A DNA stretch of 64,000 nt. Origin: Ascidia mentula. Taxonomy: Eukaryota > Chordata > Ascidiacea > Phlebobranchia > Ascidiidae. The position numbers were made by a program, and so were the translations under genes. Positions 11,601-19,758 of the stretch are shown piece after piece. Numbering within the stretch: the stretch's first letter is position 1; each line of letters starts with the position of its first letter. The notes below the pieces were generated by a model, which made no database searches, was not told where the DNA came from, and worked only from the letters and a program-made list of their open reading frames with translations. The stretch lies in the NCBI GenBank assembly GCA_947561715.1, contig OX387204.1:15009001-15073000 (forward strand), in the 5' to 3' direction.

Positions 11601-13669
11601 TTACAATACAAAAGTCAGTCTTTTGCAAAAGAGTGCCAATCAGAGAAAGAATTTGTATAAAATAGTGATACTACAAAGTACATGTTGGTGTGCTGACTTT
11701 CAAAGCTTCGGTTTGATATTTTAGGCTTGCAATTACCTTATAAATTATACAATCTCTTTCTCATCTATGAAATTATAGATGATTAAATTATCATGAGTTG
11801 TGACTTTTTCTTGTGATTTCCGTAATACTTAATAACCACAGATTAACCTATATTTAACGTCATGTAACATAAGTATCCTCCATATATAATGTTTTGTGTT
11901 TATATTACAGCGATAGCTAACCTAAAATTTGGACCACCGGGGGATTCCCCGCCGGAGGAGGAGTTTGAACGATTGTGGAATTACGTTTACAAAATACAGG
12001 TTCATTACACACCCACACTCTGTGTGAATTTATCAATCCATGAAAATAACATGTTTTATATGCGCAAAAGAGCCATAATAATCAATGAGAGCTGCAGACA
12101 GGGTGTATACACACACTGTTTCGACCTGTAAGGTCTCATCAGTGCAGCTGTTGATGTGGCACTGTGCTAGCTGGTAGACTAGCAGGCACACAGATTTCCA
12201 CTTTGTGGTACCTTTCGGTCAATCGTCGATATGTTGGGTAACAAACTAGGTCTACCAGCTAGCACAGTGCCACATCAACAGCTGCACTGATGAGACCTTA
12301 CAGGTCGAAACAGTGCGTGTATACACCCTGTCTGCAGCTCTCATTAACATGTTTTAGTTTTTCCAATAGTTCGATAAAAGCGACATACGTAACCTACATT
12401 AAAAAACGTTTTTTTGCAAACGATTATGTCAACTTGTCAGTTATACTGTTTAGCACTACGTTCCGAATTTAATTTAGTATTTTCTGAAATGCTTCAGAGA
12501 AAAGCACCGCAAAGCAAAAAAGGGATTAAATCCTGTTGTAGTTCCAGTGTCCGAAGGTGGAAGTGAATGGCGGACGTCGGTTGGACGGAGATGGTGGGTA
12601 TCCGGTTTGCCTAACGCCACAATTCTGGAAGGGAAACACTGCTGGTGGTGACCGATGTTTGGTTTATTCATTTGGAATCGGAGGAGATTTTAGTTTTGAC
12701 GATGCGATGGCCAACAAGGGATGTGAAGTCCACTCGTTTGATCCAAGTAAGGTTGTTGTTTTATGTGACTTCCTTAAACCTGTAGAAATCCATTTTACTT
12801 AGGCCTTCTATAAATAGTTACCGATCTATTTTGGTTTGCGAAACAAAAATACATTAACATACCACCAAGATTTTATATGACCGCACCAGTTTGTGGAAAA
12901 TAGTTGGCAAACGGATGAAAAAAGTTTGGGAACCACAGGTCTAAAAATCTTAGAAATTTATAATTTAACCGATCATGGTCGTATGAAACTGCTCAATGCG
13001 CAGGTATTAATCTTCAAGATGGATTAAAGCGAGATTCTGGAGTCGTGTTTCACAAAATTGGTATCAGCTCTGAGGATAACGACCACGGTTTTAAAGGATG
13101 GAAAATGCGAACTTTGCGTATGAAAATATTTCAATACATTTAACAACTTTTGGTTCAAACTTAGTAGTTTGGTTTAAATAACCCCGAAGTCGTTTCTTGT
13201 AGGTACATTGCTTAAGGAGCTCGGACATAACGGAAGGTATCTGGATTATTTGAAAGTGGACACGGACAATCCCACCGGTGGAGGATTTGAACATGAGGTG
13301 ATTCTTGTTTATGCTGCAAACTTAACATCCCTTGACATGTCTGTTACAACGCAGACCATGCAAGAGCTGCTTGACACAGGCTTGTACAAATGCGTCAGGC
13401 AATTTGGGCTTGAAATCCACCTGCCAGGACCAATTATGGTTCCCCGTTGGCTGGAACGTTGCAGATTATTTTACCGGCAGTTTTTACAGCTAAATGATCG
13501 CAAATATCGTTCATTTGCGATCACAGATAACGTACGATACGATATTATAGTGAGAAAAGATCCCAATTACTCCCAAATGGACAAAAAGGGCAAAATTGTT
13601 AAAAACGGAGGTGCGATTTTGTGGGAGTTGGTGTTCGTTAATTTTGATCCTCAGCCATGTCAAATATGA
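5607..13669 (+). CDS. METTL24-like type II membrane methyltransferase, copy 2, interrupted by retroelements in introns
   Basis: Exons: 5607-5700, 6663-6800, 11911-11999, 12548-12746, 13004-13117, 13203-13297 and 13355-13669. The product is 347 residues, with an N-terminal signal-anchor near residues 10-28 and the same methyltransferase core as its neighbours (VYSFGIGGDFSFDDAM, CEVHSFDPS). Exon 4 is one codon shorter than in the paralogues. The first intron must use a GC donor (CAA|GCAAGT): the nearby GT would run into a stop, while the GC join keeps the phase of both sister genes. Intron 2 is expanded to 5.1 kb by the inverted PLE dimer and intron 3 carries the hammerhead element, yet all coding exons are intact. 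AATAAA lies at 13725-13730. The gene is probably functional if the long palindrome in the intron is tolerated. Confidence 0.78.
5840..6180. repeat. GC-rich palindromic repeat in intron 1 of copy 2
   Basis: A locally GC-rich patch with repeated CCGGATCCGG, ACCCGG and CCGGCCGGAT motifs (5855-5935) sits in otherwise AT-rich sequence, and CCGGATCC recurs near 6172-6179. This is consistent with a MITE whose ends carry CCGGATCC. No target-site duplication was identified. Confidence 0.4.
6916..6956 (-). ncRNA. Hammerhead-like ribozyme motif in PLE 3' end, left arm
   Basis: This is the mirror of 11556-11596. It has core CTGACGA, then one extra A, stem II GCGAA/TTCGC with loop GGAAA, then GAAA and a minimal stem III (AGCT) before the predicted cleavage site. 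Stem I is TACAC/GTGTA. Such short stem III motifs are thought to act as dimers. Hammerheads are known in PLE terminal repeats. Confidence 0.6.
7033..9132 (-). CDS. PLE reverse transcriptase / GIY-YIG endonuclease, left arm
   Basis: The 699-codon frame reads left from the dimer centre. RT motifs are in order: a Penelope-type N-terminal block, NNPGRPIISGLG, motif A VTLDVTSLYSNI, motif B GTAMGTRLAPQYANIF and motif C FIDDVF. A Cys-rich linker (CTLCKL) and a GIY-YIG nuclease (VVYAIT...LYIGQTGQTLRKRMNGH) follow. In PLEs the RT is telomerase-like and the GIY-YIG domain nicks the target. The frame is open upstream of this ATG to about 9246, with family-like residues (RRGLNFCPSTKLDKIEV) and no further Met, so the true N-terminus was lost at the inversion junction. 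No stop or frameshift is present. It differs from the right arm at the third-last residue. Confidence 0.92.
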   Translation of the reverse strand: MRLAEYFHGKETNTQESYNGKVNSKPHFCEWTPPEGRNPNLDLYISCFRNRVETEILNHKRDHRPNLSREESVAVHQLKKCENLVIKPADKGGAIVVMDTEAYMQEACRQLDNVEYYQKLETDPTDKFRKELMKLIKSFPEGVRNDTASLVPEDPTPGVFYLLPKVHKPNNPGRPIISGLGTLTEEISGYVERILKPHAQSAKSYIQDTTDFIKRLSTIKNLPSNALLVTLDVTSLYSNIDHERGLKAVQEALPDEDIRSKPALRLTRFILEHNNFKFDGNNYIQIKGTAMGTRLAPQYANIFMASLEERFIQPYESSIKTYHRFIDDVFLIWTAGERPLQLFVQEFNRVDPNIRFTVEWSTTCVHFLDVTVALQNGELFTSIYHKPTDRGTYLHPPSSHPRHVYRSIIYSQTLRYRRICSRYDDCNTRLRALREVFLANGYRASLVDKEMKRAAKIPRERLLQYNNQRKNPTRIPLAITYNYSVGRLKKIARDLQPILQQDKAVSEIFPHLPVIAYRQPPNLKKLLTASALNATKQQLGTRPCKSTRCTLCKLINPENHITVNNKSNKFTPNGSFTCKSTNVVYAITCARCPRALYIGQTGQTLRKRMNGHKNDVRHNNTEKPVGAHFNEPKHSVDDMRVMVLQKVKGKSRSAREMAEQHHINRFNAIKDGLNRDWGFLSHYQHDDAAGTMQQHDDDN
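9380..11479 (+). CDS. PLE reverse transcriptase / GIY-YIG endonuclease, right arm
   Basis: This is the mirror copy of the left-arm protein: 699 residues, ending DDAN instead of DDDN. RT motifs A (VTLDVTSLYSNI), B (GTAMGTRLAPQYANIF) and C (FIDDVF) lie in the first 360 residues. A C-terminal GIY-YIG domain has YIGQTGQTLRKRMNGH and the downstream HFNEPKHS. The open frame extends upstream to 9266, just inside the dimer centre, where a TAG precedes it, so the annotated Met is internal and the protein is N-terminally truncated. Two open reading frames and almost no divergence between arms imply a very recent insertion. Confidence 0.92.
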   Translation: MRLAEYFHGKETNTQESYNGKVNSKPHFCEWTPPEGRNPNLDLYISCFRNRVETEILNHKRDHRPNLSREESVAVHQLKKCENLVIKPADKGGAIVVMDTEAYMQEACRQLDNVEYYQKLETDPTDKFRKELMKLIKSFPEGVRNDTASLVPEDPTPGVFYLLPKVHKPNNPGRPIISGLGTLTEEISGYVERILKPHAQSAKSYIQDTTDFIKRLSTIKNLPSNALLVTLDVTSLYSNIDHERGLKAVQEALPDEDIRSKPALRLTRFILEHNNFKFDGNNYIQIKGTAMGTRLAPQYANIFMASLEERFIQPYESSIKTYHRFIDDVFLIWTAGERPLQLFVQEFNRVDPNIRFTVEWSTTCVHFLDVTVALQNGELFTSIYHKPTDRGTYLHPPSSHPRHVYRSIIYSQTLRYRRICSRYDDCNTRLRALREVFLANGYRASLVDKEMKRAAKIPRERLLQYNNQRKNPTRIPLAITYNYSVGRLKKIARDLQPILQQDKAVSEIFPHLPVIAYRQPPNLKKLLTASALNATKQQLGTRPCKSTRCTLCKLINPENHITVNNKSNKFTPNGSFTCKSTNVVYAITCARCPRALYIGQTGQTLRKRMNGHKNDVRHNNTEKPVGAHFNEPKHSVDDMRVMVLQKVKGKSRSAREMAEQHHINRFNAIKDGLNRDWGFLSHYQHDDAAGTMQQHDDAN
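11556..11596 (+). ncRNA. Hammerhead-like ribozyme motif in PLE 3' end, right arm
   Basis: In order: TACAC (stem I), CTGACGA (core, 11561-11567), an extra A, GCGAA-GGAAA-TTCGC (stem II), GAAA (11584-11587), GCT and T (stem III of about two pairs plus the cleavage nucleotide), then GTGTA (stem I). The extra A after the core departs from the consensus. Its position after the RT ORF fits the hammerheads described in Penelope-like elements. Confidence 0.6.
12091..12148 (-). ncRNA. Type I hammerhead ribozyme, left arm
   Basis: Read on the minus strand: GCTGCA (stem I), CTGATGA, GACCT-TAC-AGGTC (stem II), GAAA, CAG...CTGTC (stem III with canonical GUC cleavage triplet), TGCAGC (stem I). All conserved core positions are present. 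Confidence 0.88.
12281..12338 (+). ncRNA. Type I hammerhead ribozyme, right arm
   Basis: Stem I is GCTGCA (12281-12286) with TGCAGC (12333-12338). The core is CTGATGA (12287-12293). Stem II is GACCT/AGGTC with loop TAC. GAAA is at 12307-12310. Stem III is ACAG/CTGT, capped by an internal palindrome GTGTATACAC, and the cleavage site follows GTC (12330-12332). The fold is complete and predicted to be active. Confidence 0.88.
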
Positions 13670-14239
13670 CAATATCTAACGAAATGATGATGGCATTTCA
13701 AAAAAGCGCAAATGTAACACCAGAAATAAAACAATAGCGAAATAAAAATCTAACAAAATAGTGGCGTGGGTTGGTTAAATTACAGCTTGGTTAACCCCTA
13801 ACGGGTATTAAACCATATTTTTGAAATATTACTTACAAAGGTGATTAGCAAGAAAGGGTATGTTGTTTAACTATATTTCTGTACTGTGGCTACATTCGTG
13901 TTTGAGTGACTTGTGCCGTATGTTTTGTTGCAATAAAAGAATATCTGCAAGCATTACATATACTGCGTCATCTTGGAAGTGAGAAAGAATGATAGAATAT
14001 AAGAGGTGCCAAGTAATTCAATCAAGCTTTTTCATCTATTCTACAAGAGGCAAATTGAATAAAAATGTCGCATTGCTACGCTGAAGGAAGCATCCTTCAA
14101 CAAGGAAGATTTGGTAAATTCCTGGATTTAATTTTAAAAATGATACTCAACAAATACTTTTATTGAAAGGTCAGCTCTTTAAAACAGAAAGAAACTCAAA
14201 AAGATGAAACACCTACGTATGCAACGTTATTAGTACTAT

Positions 14240-14430
14240 TTTTTGTTTGTTATGCAACTATCTGCCACAAACACTTTTGTGACGTACAATACTTCACTTG
14301 AAGTTACTTTTATAATTAGATTATCCATGTGCGTGTTTGTGGCAGCCAGCAGGTGGTGACTGGTTGAAGTAATTTGTTTAAATATTCAATGCAAGGAGTT
14401 TATACTGTGTTTCGGCAATCCGTACAAGCT
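14240..14430 (+). promoter_or_regulatory. Upstream block of METTL24-like copy 3, shared with copy 2
   Basis: This matches 5246-5420 in order: a TTTGTTATGCAA segment, CACAAACACTTTTGTGACG with TACAATA, and further on TACTGTGTTTCGGCAATCCGTA. The TGACGT core is kept. It lies about 360-550 bp before the copy 3 start. Regulatory function is only suggested by its retention. Confidence 0.45.
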
Positions 14431-14786
14431 GTTTTGGCCAGTGGTTGTGTGTTACTGACTTGCAATGGATGATAACTTACTGTGTATCTTCATTCTAACA
14501 ATGCAAAGTGAACTGCTGCAACTTTGAAAGGAAATCGCCTGTTTTAAAAATTTATTTTACGGTGTGCGGCACAAAAATGTTGAGAGCAATCACATTGGGA
14601 AACTGGACTTGCTTCAGACGGGTCCTGTACAGCTTGGCTTTATTGTGGATGTTGCGCTTTCATATTACAAAATGGCAAACTTTTTTTAAGTGAACCTTGT
14701 TAGTGTAGAGGCACACTTGGCGTTAATTTGTTCAAAAATTCTTTTTATAGTATTGCCACATCACAGATAGGAAAGTAAAACCGCTG

Positions 14787-17467
14787 ATGGAAAGAAACTA
14801 TTTTAAGTTTTTTTTCGGATCGTTGTTGGTTCTGTTCTGGATCATGTTCGTTCCATGGCAGTACAACAGACCAAGTAAGTTTTACCATTTTTTGTATGTG
14901 TGGTTCATCTGAGCTGAAGGATTTCAATGAAAATCTACAAATATTTTTTCATTTTAAAGAGAAAAACAAAGTAGGCTATTATATGTTGTTTTCAAAGTTT
15001 ATAGGCCTGTAACGAAAACTGAACTGAACAGTTTCTCTTGCACCAACGGTCTAGAACTTCGCGTAAAATTTGAAACATAAAATTAAGATTATGGAGGAAA
15101 ATGCAGGCTAATAACAAGTTAATTCTGTCTTCTATGATTAAAACTTGCAAACATAGTGACAAATTGTGCTGGTGGATTTATTATTGGAGCGTCGCAAGTG
15201 CTGCGAGTCTTTTAATAAGTGTGTCGCACAAGATATAGCGTAGAACCACTGACGTACACCTTTTTGTGCTTACCATTCGGTATGTTTTGCCTACCGATAT
15301 ACTCTACGTTTTTCTAAAATATTGTGGACCTCACAGCATACATATACGTACTTCCTATATAATCGTTATGAAATGAAATCGTAGTAATATAAGGCCACGA
15401 GATCGGTCCATAAGTCTTGAACCTCCGTGCCCTGCCACAATTTTTCAGATCTCTATATATCGTCCCAGGAAATTTCGTTTCGGGTACCACCGGGATATAA
15501 GGAACTCCAGTCCTTTGGACCTTCTCAATTTGTTCGGAATGGCTGGAAAAAGCACAAAGCTTGATCATCAAACCAATACAATGTTCCACCAACATGTGTT
15601 TTACTTCATAATGTGTTCTTCTTCTTTAGATGAAATAATTGATATTCGATCCAACTACTTGCTGAAAGCACAGGATTTTCCCAGTTCCCACTTTAACAAA
15701 AGTTCGAATAGAAACTCAAATACAACAGAGCTTGAAAATATTGCAACCCTTCCAGCTGTTGTACCTCGTACGTCGATTGTATAAAATCGCGATACTCAAA
15801 GTACAGTTTTGTGCCCTTACTGTTTGTTAAACTTTTTTTAGACTTTTACCCTAAAAAATTTGAAGCTATAGGTTTTTAAAGCTTGTGCTATAATTATTTC
15901 CTTTTTAAAAAACATATATTTGGGATTGTTTCGACATTTATGTTTATCTCAGCTAAAGCCAACTTAAAATTTGGACCCCCGGGGGATTCGCCGCCGGAAG
16001 AGGAGTTTGAACGATTGTGGAATTACGTTTACAAAATACAGGTTCGTATCAATCTCTTTTTTGTCAAATCATCCAAGGTTTTATTTGGGCTCAAACTTGA
16101 ATATAAGCAACAGCATGAGCAACATAACAAAATCAAAATTTTGCAAAACGTTGTTTACATGTGTTCAAATCAAAATTCAGCAAGCAAAAAAGTGACTCCT
16201 ATGCATTTTAGTTCCAGTGTCCGAAGGTGGAAATTAACGGTGGACGTGATTGGATGTATGGGGATGGTGGGTATCCGGTTTGCCTAACGCCACAATTCTG
16301 GAAGGGAAACACTGCTGGTGGTGACCGATGCTTGGTTTATTCTTTTGGAATCGGAGCAGATTTTAGTTTTGACGATGCGATGGCCAACAAGGGATGCGAA
16401 GTCCACTCGTTTGATCCAAGTGAGGTTGTTGGTCTTTTTTTCTGGAAAACTAAACCAGTGAAACCCTTGCCACCTAAACCATTGCAACAAATGAATATTT
16501 TTACAACAAACAGCTGGTGACTGGTTCTTGTCATTTTATATACCTTTGCAATTGAAATAAGCATAAACCACAAAACTAGTTTGTCAGCAATTGCCCTTTG
16601 GTGATATTAATTAATCAAGGATGACATTAGTGTTAACCATAAGTAAGCGATTAATCAACGATCGCAATTTGACGAAACAATGTTCTTCAAAAACAAACTA
16701 AACTTTAAATTTGTGATAAAACTTAACTGTAGAAAAGGTTTGGAAACATGAACAGGAAACTCATTTGCTAACAGAAATATTAACTTTTGTCTGAAATTGT
16801 GCACATGCAGGCATTAATCTTCAAGATGGATTAAAGCGAGATTCTGGAGTCGTATTTCACAAAATCGGTATCAGCACTCAGGATAACGACCACGGTTTCA
16901 AAGGATGGAAAATGCGAACTTTGCGTATGAAAATATTTTAATCATTTTGACAACATTTTGGTTGAAACTTGATGTAAAAGTATTAAAGCCTATGTTTGTA
17001 GGAACATTGCTTAAGGAACTCGGACATAACGGAAGGTATCTGGATTATTTAAAAGTGGACACAGACAATCCCAACGGTGGAGGATTTGAACATGAGGTGA
17101 TTCGCAACTCTTCTCAAAATTTCATCACATCTCAATGTCTTTTTGAACGCAGACCATGCAAGAACTGCTTGACACAGGCTTGTACAAATGCGTCAGGCAG
17201 TTTGGGCTTGAAATCCACCTACCAGGGCCAATCACGAAGCCCAGTTGGTTGGAACGTTCCAGATTATTCTACCGGCAATTGTCGCAGCTAAATGAAAGAA
17301 AATATCGTTCATTTGCCATCACAGACAATGTACGAGCCGATAAGATGTCAAGAAAAAATCCCAATTACTCCCAAATGGACAAAAAGGGTAAAATGGTTAA
17401 ATCTGGAGGTATCATACTGTGGGAATTGGCGTTCGTCAATTTCGATCCTCAGCCGTGTCAAATATGA
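14787..17467 (+). CDS. METTL24-like type II membrane methyltransferase, copy 3
   Basis: Exons: 14787-14874, 15630-15767, 15953-16041, 16218-16419, 16811-16924, 17002-17096 and 17153-17467, all GT-AG with phases identical to the other copies. The product is 346 residues. The signal-anchor is FFFGSLLVLFWIMFV, preceded by a shorter N-terminus (first exon 88 nt rather than 94). The methyltransferase core has GGYPVCLTPQFWK, VYSFGIGADFSFDDAM and CEVHSFDPS. The C-terminus is again FVNFDPQPCQI. AATAAA occurs at 17701-17706. Introns are shorter than in copies 1 and 2 and free of large insertions, which makes this copy a useful empty-site reference. Confidence 0.8.
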
Positions 17468-17709
17468 CTTATAGGTAAAAGTGCTGTGACCAAAAGTTTC
17501 AAAAACATATTATAAAATTAGAAATACGGGCATCAGGGATATCATTGTTAGTGTTATGTGTAATTTGTCTTGTGAACTATTTTTATTGCAACAATACAGT
17601 GACGTCTATAGAGACTCTGGCGGAATCTAATAATGCACATTTTCCACAAAAAAATATATCCCTTATCCTCGCAAAACTCTTGATCGAAGCTGATTGATAG
17701 AATAAACCC

Positions 17710-19758
17710 GTTGCCTAAACTATAATGTGCGTGGCTGCAAATTTGTAGTGTTTATGAAACCGCTAAATCGGAATAGCGCGAACCGATAGACGACTTTGAA
17801 ACTGCGAAAATGCTTCTGGTTTAATTGCGATTGGCGTATACCTAGAAAACCCGATAGAGACTCCTACATCGAAAATCCTGGGTTCGAATCCCGGTACAGT
17901 AAAAATGCTATGCATATAACTTCGTGTGATTAAATTGACGTGGTTTTATAAAACCATTGTGTACAATAAAACAAAATTAGTGGTTATTGCAATGGAGCTT
18001 TTATGACATGGTTCATGCAATGCGTATAGACCTATGTTCAAAATTATGTTGAGGATCAACTGATTTGAGAAACCTAAACGAACTATTGAAATATTTATTA
18101 TTAAGGGCAGAAAAAGTTACACACTGTAGACACTGTGGAACTGTCTGCAATTGACGTCTGCTTAATCAATGAAAGAATAGGCATTGACCCACTTGCACAC
18201 GACATCAATAATTGAATGCCGTATCAACTGCATCGTGAACGCACCAGTGGCCAAGTGTGCCATGGCCAATCTCCGACCGAGCACAAACCTATCTTTCAAG
18301 GTGGAAGGCAACCAGCATACAAGAAGCTGGTGCAGACAGAAGGCTATACGTCGATTAAATGTATTACGCCGTCGAGACACCTCTGGGAACTGTCAATCAC
18401 TGGGCTCAGAAAGCGTGTCCAGTTGCCCGGGTAAATGATATCACCTCGCCGATATAAGGGCGGCGTTGGGTAGAACGTACCATTTTTGTGAAGGAAGCTG
18501 AAGGAATGACGTTGTGTTCGTATCCAAGAATAGGACGTTTCCCTCACTTGCTGCTGATGTTGGCGGTGTGGGGTTTAGAAGTGGACAGTACAAGGTATAG
18601 TTGAGGATACTGATCTTCATTTTATTTTGACCTTTTCAAGTTAAGTTATACGCAGTAACAAAAATGTTTTTTCATAGCCTGAAACCAATATAAATAAGGA
18701 AGTATTTAGAATGTAAACCCAGATCAGTAGTTCCCTAACATTTGTGTATAAGCTGCAGACAGATGGCCACTGTTTCGACCTAAGTTCCCTAACATATTTG
18801 GCAGATACGTCTAACTTTAGTAGTCAAAAATATATCAAGTCCCAGCATATATAAATATAAAATATGTGATATGACTTATTATGTAAATGCAGGGGTTGTG
18901 GACCTAATGATGGCTGCAAATTTGCCTGATTCTTGGTCCCAGTTTGATCAGAATTAGCATGGAATCGTCACTCCGGGGGGAGCTCTGTAATGGGAATAAA
19001 ACCACCAAAATTTTGCCCCGTTCCAACTTTGAGATCCGCTGACCATACAACGAGGGTGTTTCTGAAACAAATGTTGTAAGAGGCGTACTTCTAAAACATC
19101 AGCATTATGGACCTTTCAGTTTAAATTTCAACACAATTTATTTTACGGTTTTTCTTCTCATCTACGTGGCAGTTCAATGTGAAAACTCATGGCAATTTTC
19201 TCAGCATAACGAACTAGCTATCACTTGTATTACTGTGATAATTCTGATTCTTCTAATATGCGTGAGATTATATTTGGCTAAGTGTCGGTATCGCCGTTAG
19301 GGAGTTGTAAACACAGTGTGGCCAATATCGTGAAAACCACATTTGCCCACGAGACTTATTGCTTTAATTGGTTTGAAAACTACAACGCAATAAAAATATG
19401 CGGTATCGCAATCATGATGCCACGTTGCATGGATATGCGATGTTGGTTGCAGCAACATCGCACAAAATAAGAGAAAAAGCTGACATGTACAATATACAAA
19501 CGAGGTCAAATGTAGGCTACTGTATGTACATTTGCCTGTCATCTGACGGAAATTGTCATGATGCGCAAATAAATACAGGTTGACTGAAAAAGCAAATGTG
19601 GGTACACGTCAAAAACAGCCTATAAGATTTTGTAACACATATAAGATTTTGTCTGTACATTTCGTGTTGTGCTTCGTCCATTAAGACTGCATTCAGAATC
19701 ACTTACCACGTATAGTTATAGTGTCAAATATTTACTATCACTGGCGCATGCTTTGCAG
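17710..19758. other. Intergenic region without supported gene
   Basis: No coding exon could be supported. It contains a tRNA-like T-arm (about 17886-17902: CTGGG, TTCGAAT, CCCGG) without a plausible acceptor partner, and a truncated hammerhead fragment flanked by direct repeats. The 5' exon or exons of the downstream glycine receptor gene may lie here but were not found. Confidence 0.5.
18729..18795 (-). mobile_element. 5'-truncated hammerhead fragment with 13 bp target-site duplication
   Basis: The direct repeat AGTTCCCTAACAT (18729-18741 and 18783-18795) encloses 41 nt. On the minus strand the insert begins in the 3' strand of stem II (AGGTC), then GAAA, a stem III ending in CTGTC, and TGCAGC of stem I. 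The 5' half of the ribozyme (stem I 5' strand and CTGATGA) is missing. This looks like a 5'-truncated retro-insertion of hammerhead-family RNA. Confidence 0.7.

Larger units (their letters stand above)
6814..11664. mobile_element. Penelope-like retroelement, head-to-head inverted dimer
   Basis: Two 2392 bp arms (6860-9251 and 9261-11652) are inverted copies around a 9 nt centre, equal in length and with only two mismatches that I could spot. A 12 bp direct repeat, TTGTATAAAATA, flanks the unit (6814-6825 and 11653-11664). The paralogous intron in METTL24-like copy 3 has this motif once (about 15778), followed by the same downstream sequence, so it works as an empty site. The left side carries 34 extra bases (6826-6859) outside the symmetric arm. 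Each arm encodes RT plus GIY-YIG and ends in a hammerhead-like motif. Both copies are joined at truncated 5' ends. Confidence 0.9.
12084..12345. mobile_element. Small inverted element with a hammerhead in each arm
   Basis: Two 96 bp arms (12084-12179 and 12250-12345) are complementary except for one position, around a 70 bp spacer. The element lies in intron 3 of METTL24-like copy 2. The spacer plus arm resembles the repeats at 40801-40960 and 49421-49565 (shared GTGGTAC and ACAAACTAGGT segments), so the basic unit is about 165-170 nt and the right arm is an inverted partial copy. There is no coding capacity. The architecture recalls non-autonomous hammerhead retroelements. Confidence 0.7.

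Noticed and set aside
17830..17910. tRNA gene suggested by GGGTTCGAATCCCGG
   Set aside because: The T-arm is good, but no acceptor partner for TACAGTA, no clear A box and no D or anticodon arm at the right distance. At most a tRNA-derived SINE remnant.
18162..18547. Overlapping frames on both strands near 18.2-18.5 kb
   Set aside because: Frames on opposite strands overlap, none has splice support or homology; treated as chance.
19100..19310. Possible signal-peptide exon for the glycine receptor (hydrophobic FTVFLLIYVAVQC)
   Set aside because: No in-frame ATG and no suitable donor in phase with 19759 could be found.
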